Assembly: GCA_037903355.1 (NCBI GenBank) | Contig: JBAJFE010000047.1 | Coordinates: 1,364,001 to 1,428,000 of the forward strand | Direction: 5' to 3' | Source of the DNA: Trichuris trichiura | Lineage: Eukaryota; Nematoda; Enoplea; Trichinellida; Trichuridae | DNA: 64,000 nucleotides | Shown: in pieces, positions 10,315 through 19,959 of the stretch | Numbering within the stretch: position 1 is the stretch's first letter | Layout of the letters: each line of letters starts with the position of its first letter | Translations under genes and position numbers: made by a program | The notes under the pieces: generated by a model | The model's database searches: none | Told to the model about the DNA's origin: nothing | What the model saw: only the letters and a program-made list of their open reading frames with translations

Positions 10315-10566
10315 GGTGTATGGTCTTCTACGGCCTTCCCCGTTTATCTGTTGTGCTTGTATCTGTAAATTAGACGAAACAGCTGCTCTACCAACGGATG
10401 GATGAGCCGTTATTAAGAAAAATTGTACAGATGTCAATGCACTCAACTGTTTTAATATCAGAGCTTTCGGAACGCTCTACTTCCGTCGTCAGTGAGGTGG
10501 TGGAGGAGGTGTTATTCTCCGAACGGTGTTATATAGGCTCACGTAACAACAGGAATGGGGGTCGAG
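10284..10566 (-). repeat. 5' pseudo-LTR of PLE-A copy 1
   Basis: Direct repeat partner of 7418-7698. Starts (minus strand) at CTCGACCCCCATTCC and runs into the first codons of the ORF. It meets copy 2 at 10566/10567. Confidence 0.88.
10464..10492 (-). ncRNA. Hammerhead-like motif in PLE-A 5' pseudo-LTR
   Basis: Same motif as at 7597-7625, with one stem II change (GGAAG opposite GTTCC) that breaks a base pair. Confidence 0.4.
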
Positions 10567-10725
10567 CGTTCCGAAAGCTCTGATATTAAAACAGTTGAGT
10601 GCATTGACATCTGTACAATTTTTCTTAATAACGGCTCATCCATCCGTTGGTAGAGCAGCTGTTTCGTCTAATTTACAGATACAAGCACAACAGATAAACG
10701 GGAAGGCCGTAGAAGACCATACACC

Positions 10726-13290
10726 ATGAAATCTCATCCCGTTACGAAACACCCTGTGTTCAAGAACATCCTCAGTGCCCACGGCGCACTTTGCCTCAAC
10801 GCAGCCAAACAGCTAGAAAGATCATCCATTAAACTTACTCTAACGATGGGTAAGTTAACATTCCTACTAAAATGCCGCGACGCAGGTCTCCTTCCAAAAT
10901 GTTTTAAAATAAAATGGAACCACGCCCAAAATCCAAGAACGTCAAAACTGTTACAATCGACCGGGGTCTCCCTCCTAAAAGGCACTATTCGTGATCACAG
11001 AAAATCTTCTGCCCTGCTTAAAAATGCATGCAACCATTATACACAATTTCTTTCACGTTCAATTAATTTCAATTTCTTGTCTCAGTTGCATGCACATATT
11101 AAAAACAGCTGCGCATTAACAAAACTACAACAGATCCAGATCTTAAATAAAAAACTCAACGCTTTATACGGTTCGCGGTCTTGGGAATTTACAAGATCAA
11201 ACAAACGCACCAAGAACCCTAGCATACAAAGCATTGACAAAGTAGTGGTCAATCTCAGTTCTGCCAACTTGAATGAGATCGAGAAAGGGGTTCTCGCCAA
11301 GGGTTTAAACTTCGTTCCCACCCCTAAGAATATTCCCGTTATGGACATCATCTCCTCGGTGGAGAGCGGGCTCTCTCACACTGAATCTGTAAAGGCTACA
11401 CAGGTCAGAGCATCAATATCAAACATCCTATTGCAGAGTCGCCCATCATCAACACCTAACATATCCCACGAGGAGCAGCGGGTTATAAAGCAACTAAAGT
11501 CGCGCGAAGACATAATAATTACTAAGGCAGACAAAGGTAACGTAGTGGTTCTCCTTAACCGTAGTGATTACAAACAGAAAATCAACAGTCTGCTAAATAA
11601 TGCCATATACCGCCCTATCCCGGAAGACCCAACTCCTCAGGCGCGGGTGGAACTGAGGGCTTTACTGGATGCGTTCACAAGTGAAAAACAGGACCACCAG
11701 CTTTCGCACATCAGTAACTACATCTACTTCTTAAACAACGCGAAATGTCCTGAACTTTACGGACTCCCCAAGATTCATAAGCCGGGAATCCCCCTAAGAC
11801 CAGTCGTTCAAGCGTCAACAGCGTAACATCCAGGCTGTGCACCTATCTAAAGGACATCCTAAAACCGCTAACGGGTAAACTTGATTCTCATGTCTTAAAC
11901 TGTAAAGACTTCTGCATGGCGTTAAAACCACTCCAATTAACACCGAACAACGTCATGGTTAGTTATGACGTCAAAGACCTGTTCACTAGCATCCCCATAG
12001 ACTATACCCTTAACCTATTAGAAAACCTTTTCAAAAGAGACACCACGGGACTTTTAAAATTGAAACTGAACCTTTTTCACATAACGAAACTGATTTCCTT
12101 CTGCATGAAACAAGGGAACTACTTCAGGTTCCAGGACAGGTTCTTTTTGCAAACAGATGGTGCTCCCATGGGCAGTCCACTTATCGCCGGTTCTAGCGGA
12201 GATCTTCATGGAACACTTCGAGGAAAAGGTCTTCGCTAGCGTAAGCCCGGACGTAGCGCCCATCTTCTTCAAACGCTACGTAGATGACATTTTCGCTATC
12301 ACCACCAAGGGCAAGGAGGGGGCGTTTCTAAACCACTTAAACAGCATCTTCCCCAAAAACATACATTTAACTATGGAAACAGAAGTAGATAATAAACTCC
12401 CCTTCCTAGACGTATTGGTGATAATAAAACAGGGCAGCGAAATAAGGACCTCCGTTTATAGAAAACCGACCCATTCTGACAGATATCTGCATTTCACTTC
12501 ACATCACCCTCTGTCAGTAAAACGGGGTATTGTAAAAGGGATAGTTGACAGGGCCCTGGCTGTCTGTCACCCCGCATTTCTTCCGGGAGAATTAAAACAC
12601 ATCCTTCATACATTTACAGACAACGGGTACCCTCATTCTTTGGTTAAACATATCATCGCCGAATGCAGACGGCCCCCCAACCCTACACCCTCACCCAACG
12701 ACACTAATACCATTGATAATATTAACCCTACTAATGATAACACTGGGATCACGAATAGCCGCCCCATTTTGTTTATCCCTTATTACAACGGCATCGGGGA
12801 ACGAATCCTACGACTGAGCCGTTCCATGGACTTCAAGGTTCGATTTAAGACATCTAACAGTTTGCATTCAATGGTGAGGAGCGATAAGATCATAGTTCCC
12901 TTTGACAGGAGACCGGGCGTCGTCTACGAGTTACGATGCGGTTGCAACGCCTCCTACATAGGAGAAACGGGCAACACTCTATTTCACATGTACGGCCAAC
13001 ACATGACCAACGTCGGCCGATACAAAGAGGCGATGCGAAGAATGACGCAACGCGACGGACAAAAGGACAAATAATCCGCGACGAGGCCGACCACAGAAGC
13101 TCAAACCGGAGAAGATCATAGCAGAGACGAGCATTCCTCTCAATGCTCGCTCGATCTACAACCCGGATTATTTGTCGCGAGAGCCACTTACATCTCCGCC
13201 GGGTTAAGGAGGCTCTTTACATTCGCCATAATCATACCATCAACCGTGACAAAGGACAAGAGGTTAGCTCGGCTTGGGACCCACTGATTA
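10726..13290 (+). pseudogene. Decayed PLE reverse transcriptase, copy 2
   Basis: Same protein as copy 1, broken by small lesions: a 1 nt loss near 11808 just after LRPVV, a 1 nt gain near 12181 within the GSPLSP motif codons, and a 1 nt gain near 13068 in the endonuclease part. There is also an in-frame 3 nt gain near 12420 and a deletion of about 21 nt or more near 13120. Open segments are 10726-11826, 11916-12239 and 12157-13074. YVDD and YIGETG codons survive, but no continuous product is possible. Described only as found. Confidence 0.92.
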
Positions 13291-13321
13291 GTAAAACCAA
13301 GTGTTGCTCTCTGCCGCGCTG

Positions 13322-13571
13322 ACCTCGACCCCCATTCCTATTGTTACGTAAGCCTATATAACACCGTTCGGAGAATAACACCTCCACCACCTCACTGACG
13401 ACGGAACTAGAGCGTTCCGAAAGCTCTGATATTAAAACAGTTGAGTGCATTGACATCTGTACAATTTTTCTTAATAACGGTTCATCCATCCGTTGGTAGA
13501 GCAGCTGTTTCGTCTAATTTACAGATACAAGCACAACAGATAAACGGGAAAAGCCGTAGAAGACCATACAC
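13322..13571 (+). repeat. 3' pseudo-LTR of PLE-A copy 2
   Basis: Repeats 10567-10735 and extends further 5', matching the copy 1 pseudo-LTRs. Ends directly at the right target duplication. Confidence 0.85.
13395..13423 (+). ncRNA. Hammerhead-like motif in PLE-A copy 2 3' pseudo-LTR
   Basis: CTGACGA, C, GGAAC, TAGAGC, GTTCC, GAAAG on the plus strand, with fully paired stem II. Confidence 0.5.
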
Positions 13572-13583
13572 CAGGCTTGAATA
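13572..13583. repeat. Target site duplication, right copy
   Basis: CAGGCTTGAATA, identical to 7406-7417 and continuous with family B sequence (GTTTCATAATAGAT) to the right. Confidence 0.85.
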
Positions 13584-13891
13584 GTTTCATAATAGATATT
13601 CAGATTCACGGGTTTGGCCTGTTGGATGTATCTGTAAGTAAACTTCAAAATGCCCTACCAACGGATGGATGAGCAAATTGTAAGAGAAAATACAGAACAA
13701 TTTCTATACCGTATGTTTCGGAACTGCTCTTGTTCCGCCGTCAGCAGTGTTGGGAGCGTACGGTATACAATTGTTCTGTATTTTTCTCTTACAGTTTGCT
13801 CATCCATTCGTTGGTAGGGCATTTTGAAGTTTACTTACAGATACATCCAACAGGCCAAACCCGTGAATCTGAAGATCCATTATGAAACTGT
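13584..13891. mobile_element. PLE family B element, right part, palindromic
   Basis: Continuation of the element whose left end is at 7376-7417. It is itself a long palindrome: 13600-13710 (ATTCACGGGTTTGGCCTG ... ACAGAACAATT) pairs with 13767-13875. The central 55 bp hold the hammerhead-like motif. The left arm and right arm each include GATGGATGAGC / GCTCATCCATTC, the block also seen in family A. A partly similar but non-palindromic relative is at 18334-18604. Confidence 0.75.
13715..13744 (-). ncRNA. Hammerhead-like motif in PLE-B
   Basis: Minus strand: CTGACGG, C, GGAAC, 7 nt loop, GTTCC, GAAAC, then ATACG, GTA. The first box has G in place of the final A. A 2 bp stem III (AC/GT) with a 5 nt loop and a GTA cleavage triplet can be drawn, which fits the minimal stem III reported for PLE hammerheads. 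Confidence 0.5.
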
Positions 13892-15692
13892 ACAATCTAC
13901 CTGAAAATCAATAACTGCGTAAGAAATACTAGCAATTTAGAATATAAGGACCCCTAAGTTTCATACAGAAGCTGACTTTTATATAGCAATTGCCAAACTA
14001 CGTTTGGACGCCCTTTGTTGATTCCTTGCGTGAATGAAAGTAAGGGACAGAAGGGCTACTGTAACGAAATTACAAACAACTTAGCTGTTACGCCATGCAA
14101 CGTAGCAATCGGCCCAACGCCGGCGGAAGACTGAACGAGAAACCTGATTCATTCGACCAAACACTGTCACGGGACTGCCACATATCAAGATCGCCTTAAA
14201 TGGCAAACTTTGTCGACTAGGCCATTTTAAGGCAACTAGGCGCTCAAACGTGCAAAGTGGCATTACGAAATGAATTTAAAATAAGAAAACCTATTGGGAA
14301 ACCCAACAAAGACGCGCCGAGCTTTTTGAAACCAATTTCATTTGCATAAAGTTAACCTGGACGATGGCAATGAGAAAAGCACGGAAAATTGAGAAAACAA
14401 CGACATATGCGAATCGCCTTCGGATGTTGACAATAAGTTCGCTTAGTTTTAAGCAAATCTTGCGAGAGCTGTGCTGCTTACAAAAGTTCAGCTTCGCTAG
14501 GTAGCATTATTTCAAAATTACGTTGCAACATTACTATTTCGGAAAAAAACAGGTAAACAGTTTCGGTAGTGCTTAGAGAGTATATAAAAGTGAACCTTTG
14601 AGGGGCAATGACAAAATGCAATTGAAAGAATAGAACGAAACCCGAATAAAGGCAAAGCCGACTTCGATAAAGGTATAATAGCGTGAGCAGGACGACCGGC
14701 AGCCGTTCGAAGAGACGAAATACTGACGCCCTTACTTAGCAACACCGAAAATGGTAAAAAGGGACAAATCGATAACATGACTGTGCTTTACAAAGCGACG
14801 ACAACATTCAAGAAGGCAACATTTCACGGCTAGCGTGTTTGTACAACTTAGAAATATTGCGTCAACTCTGACTTGCCTAATACCGCTCTCTGTAAAGCAG
14901 TTTTTGCCTAACAGAATAAAGGCTTTCAGATTCAAAACCGAGGAAAGATGATCATCATACGATGTGGACAAAAGAACCAATGAAGTTTATATACATCTCA
15001 TGCGACGAAGTAGGGACTATATGACTTCAGCTTCAAAGGAAGATATACTCGTCTATTCTAAAGGATAGATACCGAACATTATCCACTGGCAATAAGTGCG
15101 CCATAACAAGAAGGTTTCTGAAAGCTGTGCAAGAAATTCCAGTTCAGCTCTATTAAAACAATTATTAATATTTTGACCTTAGCCTTTCTGCTATTGCTGC
15201 ATTTAAGTACTACGGCGTTTGCTAGTCACTCAGTTCGACTAAAGTCATCCAACCATATAACGAATATTAACAAAACAGGGTGGAAATAAAAATCGTCCTG
15301 CAACTTGTTTACTGGCGCAGTATTTTAAAAATACAGCGTAAATTTGGGTAGCGAAAATGGGATCAATGTAGGAAATGCTACGGCCTACATTGCAAACATG
15401 CTTCTTTGTTACCGTAGTACGCGAGAAAGTTTATAACAAGTTCTGTTGGTACGAATATATCAAGTTGGGGAAAAAAGGAACCATACGGATTCATTTTTAA
15501 CTTTTCTGTATTAAGCATAATAACCTGACGATGGGACACGAAACCGCGGTTCAGCTAAAGCCAATGGGGCCCAGTAACAATTTAAAGCTTGTCTTTTTCA
15601 CGGTAACAAAGAAAGGGGAAATTGAAATAGAATACGTATGTTGACTTAGCAATGAATATTTTAAAAAAGCAAAAATTCAGAAGATCACTTAC
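13892..15692. other. Intergenic stretch without recognisable genes
   Basis: AT-rich. The ORFs at 14081-14263, 14518-14778 and 14732-14980 (minus) lack family features or splice context. No repeat was matched elsewhere in the window. Confidence 0.5.
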
Positions 15693-15777
15693 TTCCAATG
15701 CTGGCCTGAACAAGTCGTCCTCCTCGTCGAATAGGCTGCCGGGACCCTCTTTGGTTGGCTCCATTACGAATTGGTAA
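15693..15777 (-). CDS. Possible isolated exon, acidic peptide
   Basis: Bounded by a good acceptor (TTTTAG) and donor (GTAAGT) on the minus strand. It reads YQFVMEPTKEGPGSLFDEEDDLFRPALE in segments: YQFVMEPTKEGPG, then SLFDEEDDLF, then RPALE. The LFDEEDDLF block resembles acidic LF motifs of trafficking proteins such as FAM21, but this is only a pattern. It could be a first coding exon beginning at the internal Met. No partner exon was found with confidence on either side. Confidence 0.3.
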
Positions 15778-15869
15778 CTAAAATCCAGACAGATTAAGTC
15801 TCAAATCGAAAACGAGTTTTGATAAAGCGATGAAATGTCGAAAGCGTCTTCGCGGCATTACACCACTTA

Positions 15870-16265
15870 ATGACGTCCTTGGTATTCCACGGGCAGAAGG
15901 AAAGCAACTCCAAAGGACATCAGCTCCGCGAAACCTGCTTCACAAAGTCTATTTGCTCTTTCTTACAAAGTAACGAAAAAAACTTGATTCAGCGACTAAT
16001 TGGCTTACTGCAAAGGCAAAAGCAAGCAACAACGGGAGACGCACTTATGCGCACAATTCGTGAAATAACTAAAACTGTACTATCTAAACTTATGCGCAGG
16101 TTGCAGCAAAAATTGTTCCCCGATCAAGAATGGGCTCGAGCTGCCATCGCCACTCCCTTGCTCGCACCGAAAATGCGCAACAGCGGTACGCATGTTTTCC
16201 TGATTTTGAAGCAGCTGCATGAAGCCTGTACAACTAGAAATGATGTACGGGTGAGCTGTGTATAA
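15870..16265 (+). CDS. Unrecognised ORF of 131 aa
   Basis: Opens with ATG and is rich in Gln, Lys and Leu (LMRRLQQKLFPDQEW). No domain recognised, no splice partner seen, and the minus strand is also open for 60 codons. May be chance. Confidence 0.15.
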   Translation: MTSLVFHGQKESNSKGHQLRETCFTKSICSFLQSNEKNLIQRLIGLLQRQKQATTGDALMRTIREITKTVLSKLMRRLQQKLFPDQEWARAAIATPLLAPKMRNSGTHVFLILKQLHEACTTRNDVRVSCV

Positions 16266-16991
16266 CTTTTCCAAAACAACTTTTCAGCTAATAAAAAATG
16301 CGACTTTTGCACAGATGCAAATTTTTAAGATTATACCGCGCTGTTTCGGAAGCTATTATTGGCAGAATAAGCAAACAAAATGACTCTACGCAACTTACCT
16401 GACAATCGTTAATGGCTTAATATGCTAAACGTACGCATTTAAGTCTGCTCAGCTCGGAAGCTTTTCGGTAACGTAACGTAAATGCGCTTTCAGTTTTTTT
16501 ACGAGCAAGATGTCGATACCACGTTGCCGACTGGACTGACGAAGCAGTCCTTGCTGATTAGACCATTAATAGCTTTTTGGGTATAGCAAGCTTGAGCTGA
16601 CCGGTTTGACATGACTTATTCGACTTAAGACTTTACCCTAAGACCTAACACATCCCGAAGCGTCTCAAATAACTCAGGTCAAGTTTTTAAGAGTGATTAA
16701 ATATTTGGAAAAGATTGTAAATCTCCTGAAAAAGAAAATAATCTTTGCGCAAGCGGTAATAGAATAGTCGTTTGTTTTGAAATCCATCTAGCGAAAACTG
16801 CGTTACTCTACCGTACCCCGTTAAACCTGAGTTGCACTTAGGCCAACTTTGCCATAAGCGTTGTATGAACAAGTTTTTTGTTATTAATGGGCGGTTTGAC
16901 GTTTTTTATCGCGTTGGAGCATTTCGGCTGTTGGAATTTTCGTTAAAGACGATAGTGTTGTTACTGGAGCGCCGGCAGAAAGCTGTTGAGC

Positions 16992-19959
16992 ATGTCGAAT
17001 AGCACGTCGAATGCGAGCGTTTTTGAAAACTTCGGATTGGCCAGCCGTAATACAATAGTTCGACTTTTGAGAAAAAGACCGGCTGCTCTACCATTGGCTG
17101 CTATTGAACAGTTTCGAGAAGAGAATGGCATACACTTGCCGACTTTGTCTCCGCGGTTGTCGTTGGTTGATTTGATAGAATGCAGCCGCGGATTGTATTA
17201 CGAGAGTATGTTGCATACGATTCGCGATCGTCTTTTGAACCGCCTTGAACAAGTAAAGCAAAAGCGTAGTGAAGATGCCTATCAGACGCTGCTTGAACCG
17301 TTGAATCTTTATTTGGCCTTGAATGAGTTACCCGTAATTCGTCCAGTTGTCGTAGCTGCCATTGAGGCAATTCCCAATGTTCCTCAATTTGTCATCGATT
17401 GGATGTATAAAGATAAAACGCTTTACGAGGCGGTAAATACGGAAGTGAAACAGCAACTGTGGAACCAGTATGAAGATCTATTCTACGCCGAAGCAAAAGC
17501 GGCAATGATTGAATACGCGGAAGACCGTTTAGGACTTCTTCGGTTAAGTCGCTCTCTTTCGGTATTTGTTTCACTTTGTCAGGCAAAATGTTTTTGCAGG
17601 CAAATGAACAACGCAAAAGATGATATCTATCAGCTTGCCGCGAAAGTTCGAAGAAATCGTCCGGCACTGCGAAATATTATGCGCCTGATTGGCAAACACA
17701 TTGCTCTCTACGACTTGCTGCTTTCGTATATCCGAGCAGCCTTTGTGCACACGAGAAGTACGATTTTTTGTACTCTTCGTGCCGATTTGTGCATGGCCAT
17801 TCACGACATGGATATCAAAGAATTGATCAAAGCTGACCCGTGTTACAGCTTCGTTTGCATAATGGATGCGTTCATCCGAGATCGCCAGCTGGACAGTAGG
17901 ACTTCAATGGTGATAAAAAAGGTACTGTAGCTTTTGATTTTTAAGCTACCAAAGCCCTGCTTGATCTTAGCAACTATAAGCGTCTGAAAATGTAAATTAA
18001 AGAACGCGAATTCTAATAAATCAGTGTAAAGTTTAAAAACGCAGCTGTTCTAAGGCCGAAGTAAAATTTTCATGTCTCTTTCTCTGTTTGGCCCCAAAAA
18101 ATACGCTATCCTGACAATAATCAAGTTTGTACTACTCGTAAATACACAGTAAGGTAAACCATACCGATTATGCGGTTAGTCGTCTCGCCTGCAATCCTGT
18201 TCAGCCCTTACTTAACCTAAGCCGATTTATAAGCTTTATTTTTAGGCTTAGGCTTAAGTGAAGGCTGAACAGGATGGTCGGCAGAGTCGCAACGACGGTA
18301 TAATCGATATTTTTTTAAAATTTTACTCTTCTTCAGATTCACGGGTTTGGCCTGTTGGATGTATCTGTAAGTAAACTTCAAAGTGCCCTACCAACGAATG
18401 GATGAGCAAATTGTAAGAGAAAATACAGAACAATTTATATACATTACGTTTCGGAACTGCTCGTGTTCCGTCGTCAGCAGTGTTGGGGAGAATAGGCACT
18501 TTGAAGTTTACTTACAGATACATCCAACAGGCCAAATCCGTCAATCTGAAGATCTACTATGAAACTATTCAAGCCTGTTAAAAGACATCCTGTCTTTCGA
18601 AAAACTTTACTGTATGTTAAGGTATAGTAAGAACCTGATTATTGTCAGAATACTGTATTGTTTGTTGGCAAATAGTGTAATTTATTTACGTCCAAAAATG
18701 ACGGAGCTTTCGAGCACCGCTTAAGACAAAAAATAAAAAAAGTGAAACGCTTCAGTATAGTTGAAAAACGAAGGCTTTTTACTTGGCCTGTTAATGTAAT
18801 CAGTTATGCAAATTCGCCAGACGTATGAAAGCGATAGGTTGTATGAAGGTGATTCAAGTTAGGTGAATGATTATATGCTGATAATGGATCGCGTTCGATC
18901 CATAGGCTTAGTTATACTGATCCTTTGCTCCACCGAATAAGTTCGACGTTCCTTCAACGTATTGCCACGAAATCATTGCGAACCTTCGTTTGCTTATTCC
19001 TTTTATGTCAATGAGCTTCGTAATATCGAATGCAATAAGATTATTTGTTGCAGATTTTGCGACCGTATTTTAAGCGCGGTGATCCGATAACGGGCGATTT
19101 TTCAATGATCACTAATGACATCAGTTGCGTGAGAGCTTTGAGCCAGCAAATTATTCGCGGGCTGCAGCAATGCGTGGCAAAAGGCTCTCTTCCGCGTCAG
19201 CTGAAAATTTTGCACTTCTTAATCCGTCTGCTCAACTTGGGCGTAACCGGTTGGAAATTTGACCACGAAAAGCGTCGTCTGGCCAGCGCAATTAAGCCTC
19301 AAACGTTTACGGACTTTTTGACATCCCTTTGCACGTGCAAGTCCGTTGCGCAAAGTACAGCCCTTCTGGAACGCGTCGAAGCAAGCAAACGTGTCGCCCT
19401 GAAGCAGCAGCTGGTTGAAATAGAAGCAATAACGATGCGTCGTTTGAGCGCCGAACTTTGCAGAAGTAAACTAAACGGAATAGTTTATATGTTCTTTGTT
19501 CTCGATTTGTTGAAAACAAGGAAGTTGGCAGACTTTCTGAAACATTTTGAACTTCTGATTGAACATCGGATAAGCTTGGTGGACGAAGAACCATATTTGC
19601 ATATGTTCGTCTCCTCATTGTCGCTAATTCCGGAAGCGAAGTGGCGAAGCACGGGAATATTTGAGCTTTTGTTCAGTAGATATTTTTTGGTATCGCCGCT
19701 GTCGCACGTGAGAATACACGGGATTCGATTGGCTGCATGCATTGCCCCATGTTTGACAAGGGATCAGCTTGCCGTACTTGTGGATAAGTTGCAACCGAGA
19801 GCGGACGAAGATGAACTTGCATTGGCGTACGATGATTTCGTTGCAAAACTTGGCAGCGACTTTTTCGAAAAACTGCCGGAGTCGAAGACACCCGAAGACA
19901 AGTCAGCGCTGTTAAATCAATGGGGAAAGCTGACCGGTCTTTTGAATGAATGTGAATGA
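16992..19959 (+). CDS. NELFB: Negative elongation factor subunit B
   Basis: Subunit of NELF, which holds RNA polymerase II at promoter-proximal pauses in the nucleus. Two coding exons: 16992-17921 and 19054-19959 (phase 0 junction), 611 aa, close to human NELF-B. Start ATG is MSNSTSNASVF. Family landmarks in order: AIEQFREENGIHLPTL, LRDRLL-like IRDRLLNRLEQV, a PVIRPVVVAAIEAIPNVP block, LYEAVNTEVKQQLW, MRLIGKHIALYDLLLSYIRAAF, HTRSTIFCTLRADLCMAIHDMD, DPCYSFVCIMDAFIRDR, then in exon 2 ITGDFSMITND, TFTDFLTSL, SSLSLIPEAKW and HVRIHGIRLA. The intron is 1.13 kb and holds a PLE-B element. The second exon is duplicated 2.55 kb downstream (21602-22507), so an alternative 3' end is possible. NELF is missing from Caenorhabditis, which limits the possible host lineages. 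Confidence 0.9.
18180..18300. repeat. Dispersed MITE-like repeat, copy 2 (in NELFB intron)
   Basis: Inverted repeat: CAATCCTGTTCAGCCCTTAC ... CTAAGCC against GGCTTAGGCTTAAG ... GGCTGAACAGGATGG. The stem is about 35 bp. The CTTAGGCTTA core matches the copy at 55190-55380. Confidence 0.6.
18334..18604 (+). mobile_element. PLE family B solo element (in NELFB intron)
   Basis: From ATTCACGGGTTTGGCCTG to CATCCTGTCTTTCGA. It ends with an open start MKLFKPVKRHPVFRK, which parallels MKSHPVTKHPVFKN of family A, so it is a PLE pseudo-LTR plus the first codons of a family B ORF. It contains an inverted segment (18395-18385 region against 18500-18530, AAGTTTACTTACAGATACA) and the hammerhead-like motif. 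It provides the uninterrupted reference for the split element at 7376/13584. Confidence 0.8.
18448..18477 (-). ncRNA. Hammerhead-like motif in PLE-B solo element
   Basis: Minus strand: CTGACGA, C, GGAAC, ACGAGCA, GTTCC, GAAAC, GTAAT, GTA. A 2 bp stem III and a GTA cleavage triplet are possible. This is the best canonical match of the seven motifs. Confidence 0.55.

Larger units (their letters stand above)
7418..10566 (-). mobile_element. Penelope-like element family A, copy 1 (apparently intact)
   Basis: Full element on the minus strand, bounded by direct pseudo-LTRs at 10284-10566 (5') and 7418-7698 (3'). Encodes an uninterrupted reverse transcriptase plus GIY-YIG endonuclease. Its 5' end abuts the 5' end of copy 2, which lies in inverse orientation. 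The 3' pseudo-LTR runs past the ORF start codon and stops in the CACCCTG codons, so part of the reading frame is repeated in it. Confidence 0.93.
10567..13571 (+). mobile_element. Penelope-like element family A, copy 2 (inverted, decayed)
   Basis: Plus-strand copy, head to head with copy 1 and very similar to it at the nucleotide level. Its 5' pseudo-LTR is truncated: the junction falls inside the hammerhead-like hairpin loop (GCGTTCCGAAAGC), so the first roughly 100 bp are missing. The 3' pseudo-LTR (13322-13571) is complete and ends at CCATACAC, immediately before the target duplication. Confidence 0.92.

Noticed and set aside
12054..12272. Minus-strand and other-frame ORFs inside the PLE copies
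   Set aside because: Shadows of the reverse transcriptase frame.
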